Below, in pieces: positions 1 through 14,438 of a stretch of 64,000 nucleotides of DNA. Every line of letters begins with the position of its first letter. The first letter of the stretch is position 1. The notes under the pieces were generated by a model, which was given only the letters and a program-made list of their open reading frames with translations, was not told where the DNA came from and ran no database searches. The DNA comes from Pseudomonas argentinensis. GTDB lineage: Bacteria > Pseudomonadota > Gammaproteobacteria > Pseudomonadales > Pseudomonadaceae. The DNA is taken from contig NZ_CP056087.1 in the NCBI RefSeq assembly GCF_001839655.2, positions 2,542,001 to 2,606,000 on the forward strand, written 5' to 3'. The translations under genes and the position numbers were made by a program.

Positions 1-1008
1 ACCCTGCTGGAAGCCTACCCGTCGCTGGACGGCGTGTGGAGCCTGATCAACCTGATGGCCAACACCTCGTTCGTGTTCCTGCCGGCACTGGTCGGCTGGT
101 CGGCGGCGAAGCGCTTCGGCGGCAGTGAGATCCTCGGCATCGTGCTGGGCCTGATGCTGGTGCACCCGGACCTGCTCAATGCCTGGAACTATGGCAAGGT
201 GGTCGCCGGCCTGGGCGACCAAGGCATGCCGTACTTCGATATCTTCGGCTGGTTCAAGATCGAGAAGGTCGGGTATCAGGGGCAGATCCTGCCGATCCTG
301 CTGGCCGCCTATGTGATGAGCGTGATCGAGAAATGGCTGCGTGCCCGGGTGCCCAATGCCATCCAGCTGCTGGTGGTGCCGATCACCACCATCGTCATCA
401 CCGGCGTTCTGGCCCTGGCCCTGATCGGCCCGGTAACCCGCCACCTGGGCATCCTGATCACCGAGGGCGTGGTGATGCTGTTCGATTTCGCGCCGCTGAT
501 CGGCGGGGCGATCTTCGGCATGCTGTTCGCGCCGCTGGTGATCACCGGGATGCACCACATGTTCCTGGGCGTGGACCTGCAATTGATCTCCACCCAGGGT
601 GGCACCTTCATCTGGCCGATGATCGTGATGTCCAACCTGGCCCAGGGCAGCGCCGCGCTTGGGGTGTTCTACATGACCCGCAACCTGCGGGACAAGAGCA
701 TGGCGTCCACCTCGGCCATCTCCGCGTATTTCGGCATCACCGAGCCGGCGATGTTCGGTATCAACCTGCGCTACAAGTACCCGTTCTACGCCGCCCTGGT
801 CGGCTCGGCCATGGGCTGCATCTTCCTGTCGCTGAACAAGGTGCAGTCTTCGGCCATCGGGGTCGGCGGCCTGCCCGGTTTCATTTCCATCATGCCGCAG
901 TACATCCCGGTGTTCATCGTGGGCATGGTCATCGCCATCGCGGTGCCGTTCCTGCTCACCTGCGCCCTCAGCGTGAAGATCGTCCGCCCGGGCTACCGGG
1001 TCGCCTGA
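1..1008 (+). CDS. treB: PTS trehalose transporter subunit EIIBC (5' end outside window)
   Basis: Membrane permease of the phosphotransferase system that imports trehalose and phosphorylates it to trehalose-6-phosphate. The frame is open from base 1, so the N-terminal EIIB domain and the start lie outside the window; about 335 C-terminal residues of EIIC are visible, with many hydrophobic segments. Family motifs seen are GMHHMFLGVDLQLI and GITEPAMFGINLRYKYPF, the latter typical of sugar EIIC domains. Trehalose rather than another sugar is inferred from the next gene, a trehalose-6-phosphate hydrolase. It is the first visible gene of a co-directional PTS operon reaching 6935; no treR-type repressor is in view. 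Confidence 0.9.
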   Translation, partial: TLLEAYPSLDGVWSLINLMANTSFVFLPALVGWSAAKRFGGSEILGIVLGLMLVHPDLLNAWNYGKVVAGLGDQGMPYFDIFGWFKIEKVGYQGQILPILLAAYVMSVIEKWLRARVPNAIQLLVVPITTIVITGVLALALIGPVTRHLGILITEGVVMLFDFAPLIGGAIFGMLFAPLVITGMHHMFLGVDLQLISTQGGTFIWPMIVMSNLAQGSAALGVFYMTRNLRDKSMASTSAISAYFGITEPAMFGINLRYKYPFYAALVGSAMGCIFLSLNKVQSSAIGVGGLPGFISIMPQYIPVFIVGMVIAIAVPFLLTCALSVKIVRPGYRVA

Positions 1009-1020
1009 ACCATCGCTTGG

Positions 1021-1049
1021 CGAGCGGCAGCGCTGTGGCGTGCCGCTCG
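1021..1049 (+). terminator. Intercistronic hairpin between treB and treC
   Basis: Inverted repeat with 9-bp perfect arms (cgagcggca / tgccgctcg) and an 11-nt loop, followed by tggtttt. It lies 13 bases after the treB stop and before the AAGGA ribosome site of treC. It may act as a weak terminator or as a stabiliser that makes expression of permease and hydrolase unequal. Confidence 0.45.
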
Positions 1050-1079
1050 TGGTTTTAAAACAGATGAAGGAATAGCGCC

Positions 1080-4024
<2,945 letters not shown>

Positions 4025-4080
4025 GCGATGTCGCCGCAGTGACCTTGCACCATTTCAAGAACAAAACCGCAGGTGAAGCC

Positions 4081-6624
<2,544 letters not shown>

Positions 6625-6626
6625 GC

Positions 6627-6935
6627 ATGTTCAATAAATTGCAAAGTGCCTTCTGGAAGGCCCTGACGCCGGACCTGGTGCCGGACGAGCCCAAGGTGAA
6701 CACGGCGCCTGAAACACTACTGCCGGCCAAGGTCGTCGAAGCCCTGGGCGGCGAGAAGAACCTGGCCGCGCAACAGCGCGTCGCGATAACCCGCATCCGC
6801 GTGCAGCTGCGTGACGCCGAGCAGCTCGACGAGCCGGCGTTGCAGGCGCCTGACATGCCCGCCGTAATGGTGCTGGGCAAGGGCGTGGTGCATGTGCTGA
6901 CGCCGGTGGAAGTGCCGTTGGCTGAAACCGGCTGA
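6627..6935 (+). CDS. PTS EIIB-like small protein lacking the catalytic cysteine
   Basis: A 102-residue protein aligning by eye to glucose-family EIIB domains: VVEALGGEKNL, then VAITRIRVQLRD where functional EIIB has ACITRLRV. The phosphocysteine is replaced by A53, and the protein ends soon after the KGVVHVL segment. It cannot act as a normal phosphocarrier if the alignment is right. It starts two bases after the EI stop with GGAG upstream, so it is cotranslated with the soluble PTS protein. A regulatory or docking role with the phosphorylated EIIA or with TreB is inference; a decaying remnant is the alternative, though the frame is intact. Confidence 0.7.
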   Translation: MFNKLQSAFWKALTPDLVPDEPKVNTAPETLLPAKVVEALGGEKNLAAQQRVAITRIRVQLRDAEQLDEPALQAPDMPAVMVLGKGVVHVLTPVEVPLAETG

Positions 6936-7170
6936 AACGCTGCGTGCCGATCCACTGAGTCGTGCCTCCGGCGGTTGATAGAGCCGGGGGTAATGCTCCC
7001 CATCATCTCCCGATGAACCGCACTTATTAGTGCGTCGCAGAACACTTGCCACAAGTTGTTCAACACCTTCGTTAATTCCGACGATGCATTCGGTGGGTAA
7101 CTGTTCTCTGAATTTGGTTCTTTAGTTCGTGGTGATCAATAAAACCCTGAAAGACTGAAGGAGTAGAACA

Positions 7171-9825
7171 ATGCAACCGGGGGCTATTTTCATATCATTC
7201 GATGCCGTTGCGGTATCGGGTATTACCGTCGAGGCCCTGAAAGTGGCCAAGCGACTCCGACGTAATGGCATCGCCTGTTATCTGGATGTGGGTTACGACA
7301 TAAAGGTCGACAAAGGCAACTTCAACAAACCATACGACGAAGAGAAAGCCATCTATCAGGGCGTGTTCACCCTTGTTCGTGTCGAGGGCATCGACGCCAT
7401 TCCCCATTACACGGTGCCGTTCATCACGCACTTGCATGAAGTGCTGATTGGACAACGAGTGTCCGTTTCGGCTGAGCAAGAACAGCAACTTCTCGCGGCG
7501 GTGGATGAAGCATCACAGGCTTTGGCCCAGCGAATCATCGCGTTGTGGGAATCACTCGCTATCCGTTACGTGATAGTCGAAAACGGCACGCTGCCGGAAA
7601 ACATCATCTATACCAGGGCGCTGTACCAGGCCATCGAAACCTACGGCAAGGAACATGGCCTGGGGAATTTCGTGATCTGGCGCGATCACGACCTGATGTG
7701 GAACAGTGAAAAGGCGATCATGAAGTACGGCCCCGAGCCGTACCCCCATGCCGTCAGGCCTGTGCGCTCGCCCTATATCCGCTACGTGACCCTCAATAAC
7801 CATCTGAAGAACCAGCTCGAGCAATGGTGCGACCATCAGGTGCAGGTCGAGGTGCGCAAGAACACCTATGACTTTGACCGGCAAGGCACTTACCGCAACA
7901 TCAGGGAAGGCCTGGATATCCGCGATAGCGACGTATTGATCGCCCGTACCACGCGCATCATTCCGCAAAAACGCCAGGACCGCGACATCTGGTTGATCCC
8001 CCGGCTGAATCAGCTTTTCGCCCAGAGCGGCAGTGGGCGCAAGGTATATCTGGTGGTCGCCGGCGACCCTCAGGAACACCCAACTTACTTCGCCGCGTTG
8101 AATAAGCAGATCAGGGAACTGAACATCGAGCCGTTCGTGAAGTTCGTCGGCTCGTTATCCCACGCTTGCATGCCGGCGAAGCAGAACGCGATCACCATCG
8201 AGGATCTCTATGGGTCCTGCGATCTGGTTTCCTTTCTGACGTCCTGGGGCTATGACAGTTACGGCAACCCCATAGGCGAGGCCATCAGCAGCCAGCGTTG
8301 TTACATCACCACCCGCTACGAGTATTACCAGGAAGTGTATGGCCGGCACGGCTTCGAGGCGCCGATCATGAATATTTCCCAAGCCAATGACGGGCTGCCG
8401 GATGAGGCATTCGTCGACGAAGTCTATCGGCTGTTGAACGACAGATTACTGATGAAAGACATCGCGCGGCGAAACTTCGTTATTGGCCAGCGGGTGCTCG
8501 CCAATAACGTCGCCGGCATGCTGGACCTGAATGAACCTGGAGGAACCATGCGTGACACCATTTTTGTATCGGTCGTGCTGCCGGTTTATAACGAGCGTGA
8601 CCGCATCGACAGCGTGCTGGATTCCCTGTTTCAGCAGCAGACCCGGGACGGCCTGATCACCCATGACAGCTACGAGCTGATCATCGTCGACAACAACTCC
8701 AGCGATGACTCGGTGCAGAAAATCAACGCCTTCAGGGCGCGCAATCCGTCCCTCGATATTCATGTCATCGAGGAGCGCGTTCAGGGTGTTTCCTCGGCGC
8801 GCAAACGCGGTATGGACTATGCCAGCGTGCGCTCGCGCCAGCGCGACCTGCGTCTCGGTACCAGCAGCAGGCATTACATCGCCTCCGCCGATGCGGACTG
8901 CACCGTGGACCCATTCTGGCTGCACGCGCTGATCAGAAAGATGGTCGATGAACACGCCGACCTCGGTACCTGTAACTACTACTACAACCAGGCCGCCTTT
9001 CAGACCCGGCCGAACCTGTACGCCGAAATCGACAGGACGTTGCGCTGCCGGGAGATGTCCTTCTCGCTGTTCGGCGGCTTTCCCGACGGCAAGGGCTTTG
9101 CCGTCGAACGCACGCTCTACGACAAGGTAGGCGGCATCGAGATCTTCTACCAGCTGCAAGACGGCCGTTTCGTGGAACACCTCTCCGATGACTGGGACTT
9201 CGGCATCCGGGTCATCGCCTGGGGCGGCAAACCCGTGTATGCCCATGATTCGCGCATCGAAATCAACAGCCGCCGGGTGGACACCATTCTGGAGGAGGTG
9301 ATCACCGGCAAGGCCTATGGCCAGGACGGCATCATCATCATGAAGGACGTGCGCCCGGACGTGGAGCGGCAGCTGCCCACCCTGGCCGACACCAGCGCCG
9401 AGCAGTCGCGGCAGGCCTGGGAGTATTCGATCAAGGACTACGTGCCCAAGAACATCGTGCTGCCGGCCTTGCTCAACCCCCACATCCTGCTGGAAAACAG
9501 GGCGGTGCGTGAGTTCTTCGGCGGGCCGGTGGCCGACCGTCTCTACCAGCGTATCCACGAGATCAAATACGAGTCACGGGTCATCGATTTCAAACCCATC
9601 CACGCCTACAAGACGCCGGCCTATCGCCTGTATTTCGAGTTTCGCGACGAGCTGTTCAGTGCGTTGCGCCGGGCGGTAGGCGACGACATCGGCTACCCGC
9701 CGGCCTTGCCCGAGTGCTTTGCGGCCGTGAGGCCCGAGGACTTCCAACGCTTCGTCTACTACTTCTGCGAGGACCGCGAGTCCGGCGAAGCCCACAACTA
9801 CTTTGCCAATGGCGGGGTGTTCTGA
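7171..9825 (+). CDS. Two-domain glycosyltransferase (GT-B/GT4-like plus GT2)
   Basis: An 884-residue fusion predicted to transfer sugars. Residues about 1-455 resemble a GT-B fold family-4-like transferase: ARTTRIIPQKRQDRD, VVAGDPQEHPTY, and YGNPIGEAISSQ as the donor-site glutamate loop. Residues 460-884 are a GT-A family-2 transferase: VSVVLPVYNERDRID, IIVDNNSSDDS, and a DxD-type metal motif ASADADCT (D574, D576). No membrane segment is evident. The start has GGAG upstream. Internally, ATG 8548 is preceded by GGAGGA, so the GT2 half could also be made alone. The TGA overlaps the ATG of the next gene, a radical SAM enzyme. Acceptor and sugar are unknown. Confidence 0.8.
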   Translation: MQPGAIFISFDAVAVSGITVEALKVAKRLRRNGIACYLDVGYDIKVDKGNFNKPYDEEKAIYQGVFTLVRVEGIDAIPHYTVPFITHLHEVLIGQRVSVSAEQEQQLLAAVDEASQALAQRIIALWESLAIRYVIVENGTLPENIIYTRALYQAIETYGKEHGLGNFVIWRDHDLMWNSEKAIMKYGPEPYPHAVRPVRSPYIRYVTLNNHLKNQLEQWCDHQVQVEVRKNTYDFDRQGTYRNIREGLDIRDSDVLIARTTRIIPQKRQDRDIWLIPRLNQLFAQSGSGRKVYLVVAGDPQEHPTYFAALNKQIRELNIEPFVKFVGSLSHACMPAKQNAITIEDLYGSCDLVSFLTSWGYDSYGNPIGEAISSQRCYITTRYEYYQEVYGRHGFEAPIMNISQANDGLPDEAFVDEVYRLLNDRLLMKDIARRNFVIGQRVLANNVAGMLDLNEPGGTMRDTIFVSVVLPVYNERDRIDSVLDSLFQQQTRDGLITHDSYELIIVDNNSSDDSVQKINAFRARNPSLDIHVIEERVQGVSSARKRGMDYASVRSRQRDLRLGTSSRHYIASADADCTVDPFWLHALIRKMVDEHADLGTCNYYYNQAAFQTRPNLYAEIDRTLRCREMSFSLFGGFPDGKGFAVERTLYDKVGGIEIFYQLQDGRFVEHLSDDWDFGIRVIAWGGKPVYAHDSRIEINSRRVDTILEEVITGKAYGQDGIIIMKDVRPDVERQLPTLADTSAEQSRQAWEYSIKDYVPKNIVLPALLNPHILLENRAVREFFGGPVADRLYQRIHEIKYESRVIDFKPIHAYKTPAYRLYFEFRDELFSALRRAVGDDIGYPPALPECFAAVRPEDFQRFVYYFCEDRESGEAHNYFANGGVF

Positions 9826-11264
9826 TGAACGTCGAAGCACTGAACTCACTGAACGATATCGACCCCAACTATCCGCTGCCCAGGGTCCATGAGTTTCTCT
9901 CCCGCCCGCAAAACGCCGCCATGCTGGACTACGTATTCAACGATCCCTTTGGCTGCCACGTGTTTCCTGGCGATATCGCCGACTATCCGCTGGAGGAATT
10001 CTTCGCGGACATGGACGGTGAAATCGGCCAGGCCCGGCAGATTCACCTGTGGGCCTATATCCCCACCTGTCGTTACCGCTGCCATTTCTGCCAGTACCCC
10101 ACGGTCATCCTCAATCCCAAGGCGGCGTCGTCACAACAGGTGTTCGTCGACCTGGTGGACTACAACATCAAGGAAGCCAGGATGTGGCTGCAGAAGGTCC
10201 CGAGCCTGGCCAACGCCGAGGTGGGGGAATTCAATATCTTCGGCGGAACGCCGTCGTTGCTGCCGGAGCCGGAACTGCGCCGCCTGATGGACTTCTACCT
10301 GAGCCATTTCAATTTCTCGGCCGCCACCCTGCGCTTCGAAGGCGAGCCGGGCACCCTGACGCGCGACTATCTGCTGCTGTTGAAGGAGCTTGGCTTCACC
10401 AAGATCAGCTTTGGCGCGCAGTCTTTCGACGACCGCATCATCTCCGCCTGCGGGCGCATGCACTCGGCCGAAGAGTGCGTGCAGACCATCCACCATGCCC
10501 GGGAAATCGGCCTGGAGTGGGTCAGTGTCGACCTTATCTACGGCATGCTGGGGCAGGGCGTGGACGATGTTAAGTACGACCTGGAGAAGGTGCTCGAGCT
10601 CGAACTTTCCCATGTGGTCATCACCAAGCTGCACATGGAAGAGTTCATGAAAACCCGCACCGGGGTTTCCGGTGAACGGCAAAGCCACTGGCAACGCAAG
10701 GGCCTGATCGGCACCGACAGCATGACCTTTCCCGGCCTGGGCAAGCAGTACCAGATGCGCGAACTGGTCGAGCGCTACCTCGCCTCGGGCTATCGCGAAC
10801 ACCCGACCATGTACTTCCACCAGAACCACCTGCAGGCGGAGAAGTGGAAGGGGCTCATTACCGATCTGCCCACCCAGTACCCGGAGGTGGCGATCGGCCT
10901 GGGCGGCAGCTCGAAATGCACCCGCGCCGAAGCGATCAACATCACCGGCTACAAGAAATACAAGGAAGCGCTCGACCAAGACCGCCTGCCCATCGAGGGG
11001 AGCCGCGGCGTGTCGCCCCTGCAGCGGGAAGTCAACGCCTTCAAGATGGCGCTATCCACGCTAGTGCCCGTGGACGACAAGGTGTTCAGGCAGCGCTTCG
11101 AAGGCAGGAGCCTCTACGACAACCCGATCATCAGCCGCACGCTGGACACACTGGTGGAAAAGGCCCTGGTCACCGTGCAGGGCGAGGTGGTCAGCCTGAC
11201 CCCCAACGGCGTGACCCTGGTGGAGGCCATCATCAATACCCAGTTCGTCGAGCCCCATGCCTGA
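9825..11264 (+). CDS. HemN-like radical SAM enzyme
   Basis: A 479-residue radical S-adenosylmethionine protein, with the 4Fe-4S cysteines C82, C86 and C89 in CRYRCHFC. It continues with NIFGGTPSLLPEPELR, RFEGEPGTLT, ISFGAQSFDDRII and VSVDLIYGMLGQ, the signature order of the HemN/HemW class. The C-terminal part (GGSSKCTRAEAINIT and a winged-helix-like tail) also follows that class. A true coproporphyrinogen oxidase is unlikely given its neighbours; HemN-like enzymes include methyltransferases, heme-handling and cyclisation enzymes, so the reaction cannot be named. The start ATG overlaps the glycosyltransferase stop (TGATG), implying translational coupling. Confidence 0.82.
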   Translation: MNVEALNSLNDIDPNYPLPRVHEFLSRPQNAAMLDYVFNDPFGCHVFPGDIADYPLEEFFADMDGEIGQARQIHLWAYIPTCRYRCHFCQYPTVILNPKAASSQQVFVDLVDYNIKEARMWLQKVPSLANAEVGEFNIFGGTPSLLPEPELRRLMDFYLSHFNFSAATLRFEGEPGTLTRDYLLLLKELGFTKISFGAQSFDDRIISACGRMHSAEECVQTIHHAREIGLEWVSVDLIYGMLGQGVDDVKYDLEKVLELELSHVVITKLHMEEFMKTRTGVSGERQSHWQRKGLIGTDSMTFPGLGKQYQMRELVERYLASGYREHPTMYFHQNHLQAEKWKGLITDLPTQYPEVAIGLGGSSKCTRAEAINITGYKKYKEALDQDRLPIEGSRGVSPLQREVNAFKMALSTLVPVDDKVFRQRFEGRSLYDNPIISRTLDTLVEKALVTVQGEVVSLTPNGVTLVEAIINTQFVEPHA

Positions 11265-11277
11265 GGAGGCCCAGCCA

Positions 11278-12084
11278 ATGACACAGCCAGACGCTTCAGT
11301 CGCGCCGGTCTTCAGCTTCTACTACATCGCCATCGATACCGAGGCCGGTGTGACGCCCGAGCAGTTCGAGCGCTTCGTACGTGAGCGGGGCGTGCACATA
11401 CCCTGCTATCCGGGCTGGAACTGGACCTTGCTGCGCGGCCTGCGCGGCGAGCGGGCCGGGCAATACCTGATGCTGTTCGAAATCGCCAGTGCCGCGCAGC
11501 GCGACCTGTACGTGAGCGCCGATGGCAACAAGACCCCGCTCGCTCGCCAGTTCTGGCGCGACCGCCCGCAGGCCCTGGATATGCTGGGCGGGTGGAAGCG
11601 CTACGCCACCTTCAGTGAACTGCCCACCCTCTACACCGACTATCGCTTGCTGGCCGAGAACCCCAGGAGCGACGTGCCCCAGGGCCCACGTTACCTGGAG
11701 CGCGCCGGGCAGGAGCCGGTGGCACGGGTCATCGGCATTCACAACCTGGCGCTGCGCGAGGACGTCGAGGCGCACAGCTTCGAGACCTTCATCGCCGAGA
11801 ACCACCACCGTATCGAGGACTATCCCGGCTGGAAATTCCGTTTGCTCAAGGGCGAGCGGGGCAACCGGCTGGACCAGTACGTGGTGATGATGGAAATAGC
11901 CAGCCTGCAGGCGCTCGACGTGTTCTACCCGGAGCCGGATATCGCCACCGACCAGGCCGCGCTGTTTGCCCAGGCCCATCGCGACACCAAGCAGATGTAC
12001 GAAGAGTGGAAGCAACTCGCTTCGTTTTCCGGCTCGCCCCAGATCTACACCGATTACCTCTCGGTGGCGCAGAGCCTGGGCTGA
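11278..12084 (+). CDS. Tandem-repeat alpha/beta protein, paralogue A (DABB/NIPSNAP-like guess)
   Basis: A 268-residue soluble protein of unknown function made of two similar halves. Each half carries Y-P-G-W followed by an LL-[KR]-G-x-x-x-R segment and then Q-Y-[LV]-[VM]: CYPGWNWTLLRGLRGER near residue 43 and DYPGWKFRLLKGERGNR near 182. Each ends with a W-K-x(4)-F-S module followed by a YTDY box (YTDYRLL, YTDYLSV). The short beta-alpha pattern suggests a dimeric alpha/beta-barrel (ferredoxin-like) fold; that is inference. The start is ATG 11278, with GAGGAGG upstream, giving the same N-terminal layout as the paralogue at 13438. It follows the radical SAM gene by 13 bp. Confidence 0.7.
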   Translation: MTQPDASVAPVFSFYYIAIDTEAGVTPEQFERFVRERGVHIPCYPGWNWTLLRGLRGERAGQYLMLFEIASAAQRDLYVSADGNKTPLARQFWRDRPQALDMLGGWKRYATFSELPTLYTDYRLLAENPRSDVPQGPRYLERAGQEPVARVIGIHNLALREDVEAHSFETFIAENHHRIEDYPGWKFRLLKGERGNRLDQYVVMMEIASLQALDVFYPEPDIATDQAALFAQAHRDTKQMYEEWKQLASFSGSPQIYTDYLSVAQSLG

Positions 12085-12183
12085 GCGCAGGCGTTTCCTT
12101 GCGCTGGCAAACCGCGGTGGGCTGCGCTGCCTTGCAAGCGCGCGGCCATCGCCGCCCATAACTAGAACCTAGAGTTTCGTGCC

Positions 12184-13353
12184 ATGAATGCTGCCTGCCC
12201 GAGTATCGCTGCCAATCGCCTCCAGCAGCGCGCCACGCGCCATATCTTCCTTGTCGCCGGGCTCGGCATGGCGTCCTGGGCGCCGCTGATTCCTTTCGTA
12301 AAATCCCACCTGGCCATCGACGAAGGCACGCTGGGCCTGTTGCTGTTCTGTATCGCCGCGGGCTCCATGCTGGTGATGCCGCTGGCAGGGCGGGCGATTG
12401 CCAGGTTCGGTTGCAAACCCCTGATCCTGACCTGCGCGGCGATCTTCTGCCTGGTGCTGCCCTTGATGATGCTCGCCGGCTCCGTCTGGGAAATGGCGGC
12501 CGCGTTACTGGTGTTCGGCGCGGCCAATGGCCTGCTGGATGTTTCGATGAATGCCCAGGCGGTCATCGTCGAGCGTGAAAGCGGGCAGGCCAGAATGTCC
12601 GGTTTCCATGGGTTCTACAGCATCGGCAGCGTGGCCGGTGCCGGCGGGGTCACCCTGCTGCTGTGGGTCGGGCTGACGCCGCTGCAAGCCATCGGCCTGA
12701 TCGTGCTGCTGATCGCGCTGTTCACCCTGTCCGCCCGCGGCCACCTGCTGGCCAGGCGGGTAACGGATCGCGGCGAGTCCGGCGGCACCTTGCAGGCGTT
12801 GGCCCAACCCGGGGTTCTGTTCATCGCCGTGCTGTGCTTCTTCGTGTTCATGATCGAGGGGGCCATGCTGGATTGGTCGGCGGTGCTCCTGCACACCGAA
12901 CGCGGGCTGGACAAGAGCCATGCCGGGGCCGGTTTTACGCTGTATGCCATCGCCGTCGCCGTGTGCCGCTTGTATGGCGACCGCCTGGTCAACGCCCATG
13001 GTCGCCAGCGCATGCTGATGCTGGGCGGCGCCTGCGCCTCGCTGGGGCTGCTGCTGGTCGTGGCGATCGATCTGCCAGGCGTTGCGCTACTGGGCTTCGT
13101 GCTCACCGGCATCGGCCTGTCCAATATCGTGCCCATCCTGTTCACCGCCGCTGGTAATCAGCCAGAGGTTGCCTCGAGCTTCGCCCTGCCTGCCGTCACC
13201 GTGATCGGCTACACGGGTCTGCTGAGCGGCCCTGCACTGATTGGCGTGGTAGCCCGGCACTGGAGCCTGACCGCGGCGTTCTCCGCGGGAATCGTGATCA
13301 TGTTGCTGATTTGTGCCAGTGCCCGACGCGTTGCCCGTCATGGCGCCGGCTGA
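12184..13353 (+). CDS. MFS transporter (YbjJ-like)
   Basis: A 389-residue major facilitator superfamily membrane protein with about 12 hydrophobic segments. It resembles YbjJ-type permeases: MASWAPLIPFVKSHL in the first helix region, GLLDVSMNAQAV in helix 4 and FHGFYSIGS in helix 5. It lies between the two paralogous repeat proteins and on the same strand as the glycosyltransferase and radical SAM genes, so export of a product of that cluster, or import of its substrate, is the likely job. The substrate cannot be inferred from sequence. Spacing to the previous gene is 99 bp and to the next 84 bp. Confidence 0.82.
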   Translation: MNAACPSIAANRLQQRATRHIFLVAGLGMASWAPLIPFVKSHLAIDEGTLGLLLFCIAAGSMLVMPLAGRAIARFGCKPLILTCAAIFCLVLPLMMLAGSVWEMAAALLVFGAANGLLDVSMNAQAVIVERESGQARMSGFHGFYSIGSVAGAGGVTLLLWVGLTPLQAIGLIVLLIALFTLSARGHLLARRVTDRGESGGTLQALAQPGVLFIAVLCFFVFMIEGAMLDWSAVLLHTERGLDKSHAGAGFTLYAIAVAVCRLYGDRLVNAHGRQRMLMLGGACASLGLLLVVAIDLPGVALLGFVLTGIGLSNIVPILFTAAGNQPEVASSFALPAVTVIGYTGLLSGPALIGVVARHWSLTAAFSAGIVIMLLICASARRVARHGAG

Positions 13354-13437
13354 TCGCGGTTCCTTTCGCCGCGCATTGCTGCCCGCGAGGCCGAAAGCCT
13401 TTCATCGTGTCCTGTCACTAACTACCAGGGAGTCATC

Positions 13438-14235
13438 ATGAACCACTTATCCGGGCCTGTTTTCAGCCTGCACTACATCGGCCTCAACCTGAAGAAAGGT
13501 GTCACCGCCGCGCATTTCGAAGCCTTCGCCCGTCAACGCGGCATCGAGATTCCGGCTTACCCCGGCTGGCAATGGACGCTGCTCAAAGGCCTGCGCGGTG
13601 AGCGGCAGCATCAATACCTGATGCTGCATGAGGCACCCAGCGCCGAGGACTACGCCCGCTATATCGACGCCAACGGCGATCACACCGCGCTGGCCCAGGC
13701 CTTCTGGCAGCAGCGCCCCCAGGCCCTGGAGCTGATCGCGCAATGGAAGACCTTCGCGACCTTCTCCGAACGGCCCACCATTTTCTCGCACTACGCGTTG
13801 GTCGCCGAGAATACCCGCAGCACGTTGCCGGAGGGGCCCAACTACCAGGCGCTTGCCGGGCAGAAACCCGCTGCTAGGGTCATCGGCATTCATAATCTGG
13901 CACTGCGCCCCGGTGTATCTGCGGCGACCTTCGAAGACTTCATCACCGGCAACATCCAGCGAATTGCCGACTATCCGGGGTGGAAGTTCCATATGCTGAA
14001 ATGCCAGGGTGGCAGCCGTATCGATCAGTATGTGGTCATGCTGGAAATCGAAAGCCTGGAGTCCCTCAATGCTTTCCACCCGGAACTGGATGTCTCTACC
14101 GAGCAGGCACTGGAGTTCGTGCGCGAGCACGAGGACGCGGAGCGCATGAACGAAGAGTGGCGTGAGCTGGCGTCCTTTTCCGGCGCGCCCCAGCTCTATA
14201 CGGATTACCTGACCATTGCTGGCAATTGTGGTTGA
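13438..14235 (+). CDS. Tandem-repeat alpha/beta protein, paralogue B
   Basis: A 265-residue paralogue of the protein at 11278-12084, with the same two-copy architecture: AYPGWQWTLLKGLRGER near residue 41 and DYPGWKFHMLKCQGGSR near 179, plus FATFSERPTIF and LASFSGAPQLYTDY boxes ending each half. Identity to paralogue A is clearly high across the whole length, so the gene arose by duplication within the cluster. The ATG has AGGGAG upstream. Having two copies, each with two domains, suggests a heteromeric assembly or binding of two related ligands; no catalytic residues can be assigned. Confidence 0.7.
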   Translation: MNHLSGPVFSLHYIGLNLKKGVTAAHFEAFARQRGIEIPAYPGWQWTLLKGLRGERQHQYLMLHEAPSAEDYARYIDANGDHTALAQAFWQQRPQALELIAQWKTFATFSERPTIFSHYALVAENTRSTLPEGPNYQALAGQKPAARVIGIHNLALRPGVSAATFEDFITGNIQRIADYPGWKFHMLKCQGGSRIDQYVVMLEIESLESLNAFHPELDVSTEQALEFVREHEDAERMNEEWRELASFSGAPQLYTDYLTIAGNCG

Positions 14236-14438
14236 TTGGGGCAGGGCGCCATCACCGTGCGCCACTGCTGCCCATGTGCCTGGCCCAGGCTTTCCTGCCA
14301 AATGCTGCAGCTGACGTCGGCAACGACCTGAAGCGGGCCGTCCGTCTCGGGGGCAAGGCGAGCGTCCAGCCGAGCTGATCATTGTCGGCCCGGGATCAGG
14401 GGCCTATCGTATGGAAAAACGCGAAGGGCAGATCGTTG

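Noticed and set aside
9825..11264. Naming the radical SAM gene hemN.
   Set aside because: Only class-level similarity; operon context does not fit heme synthesis.
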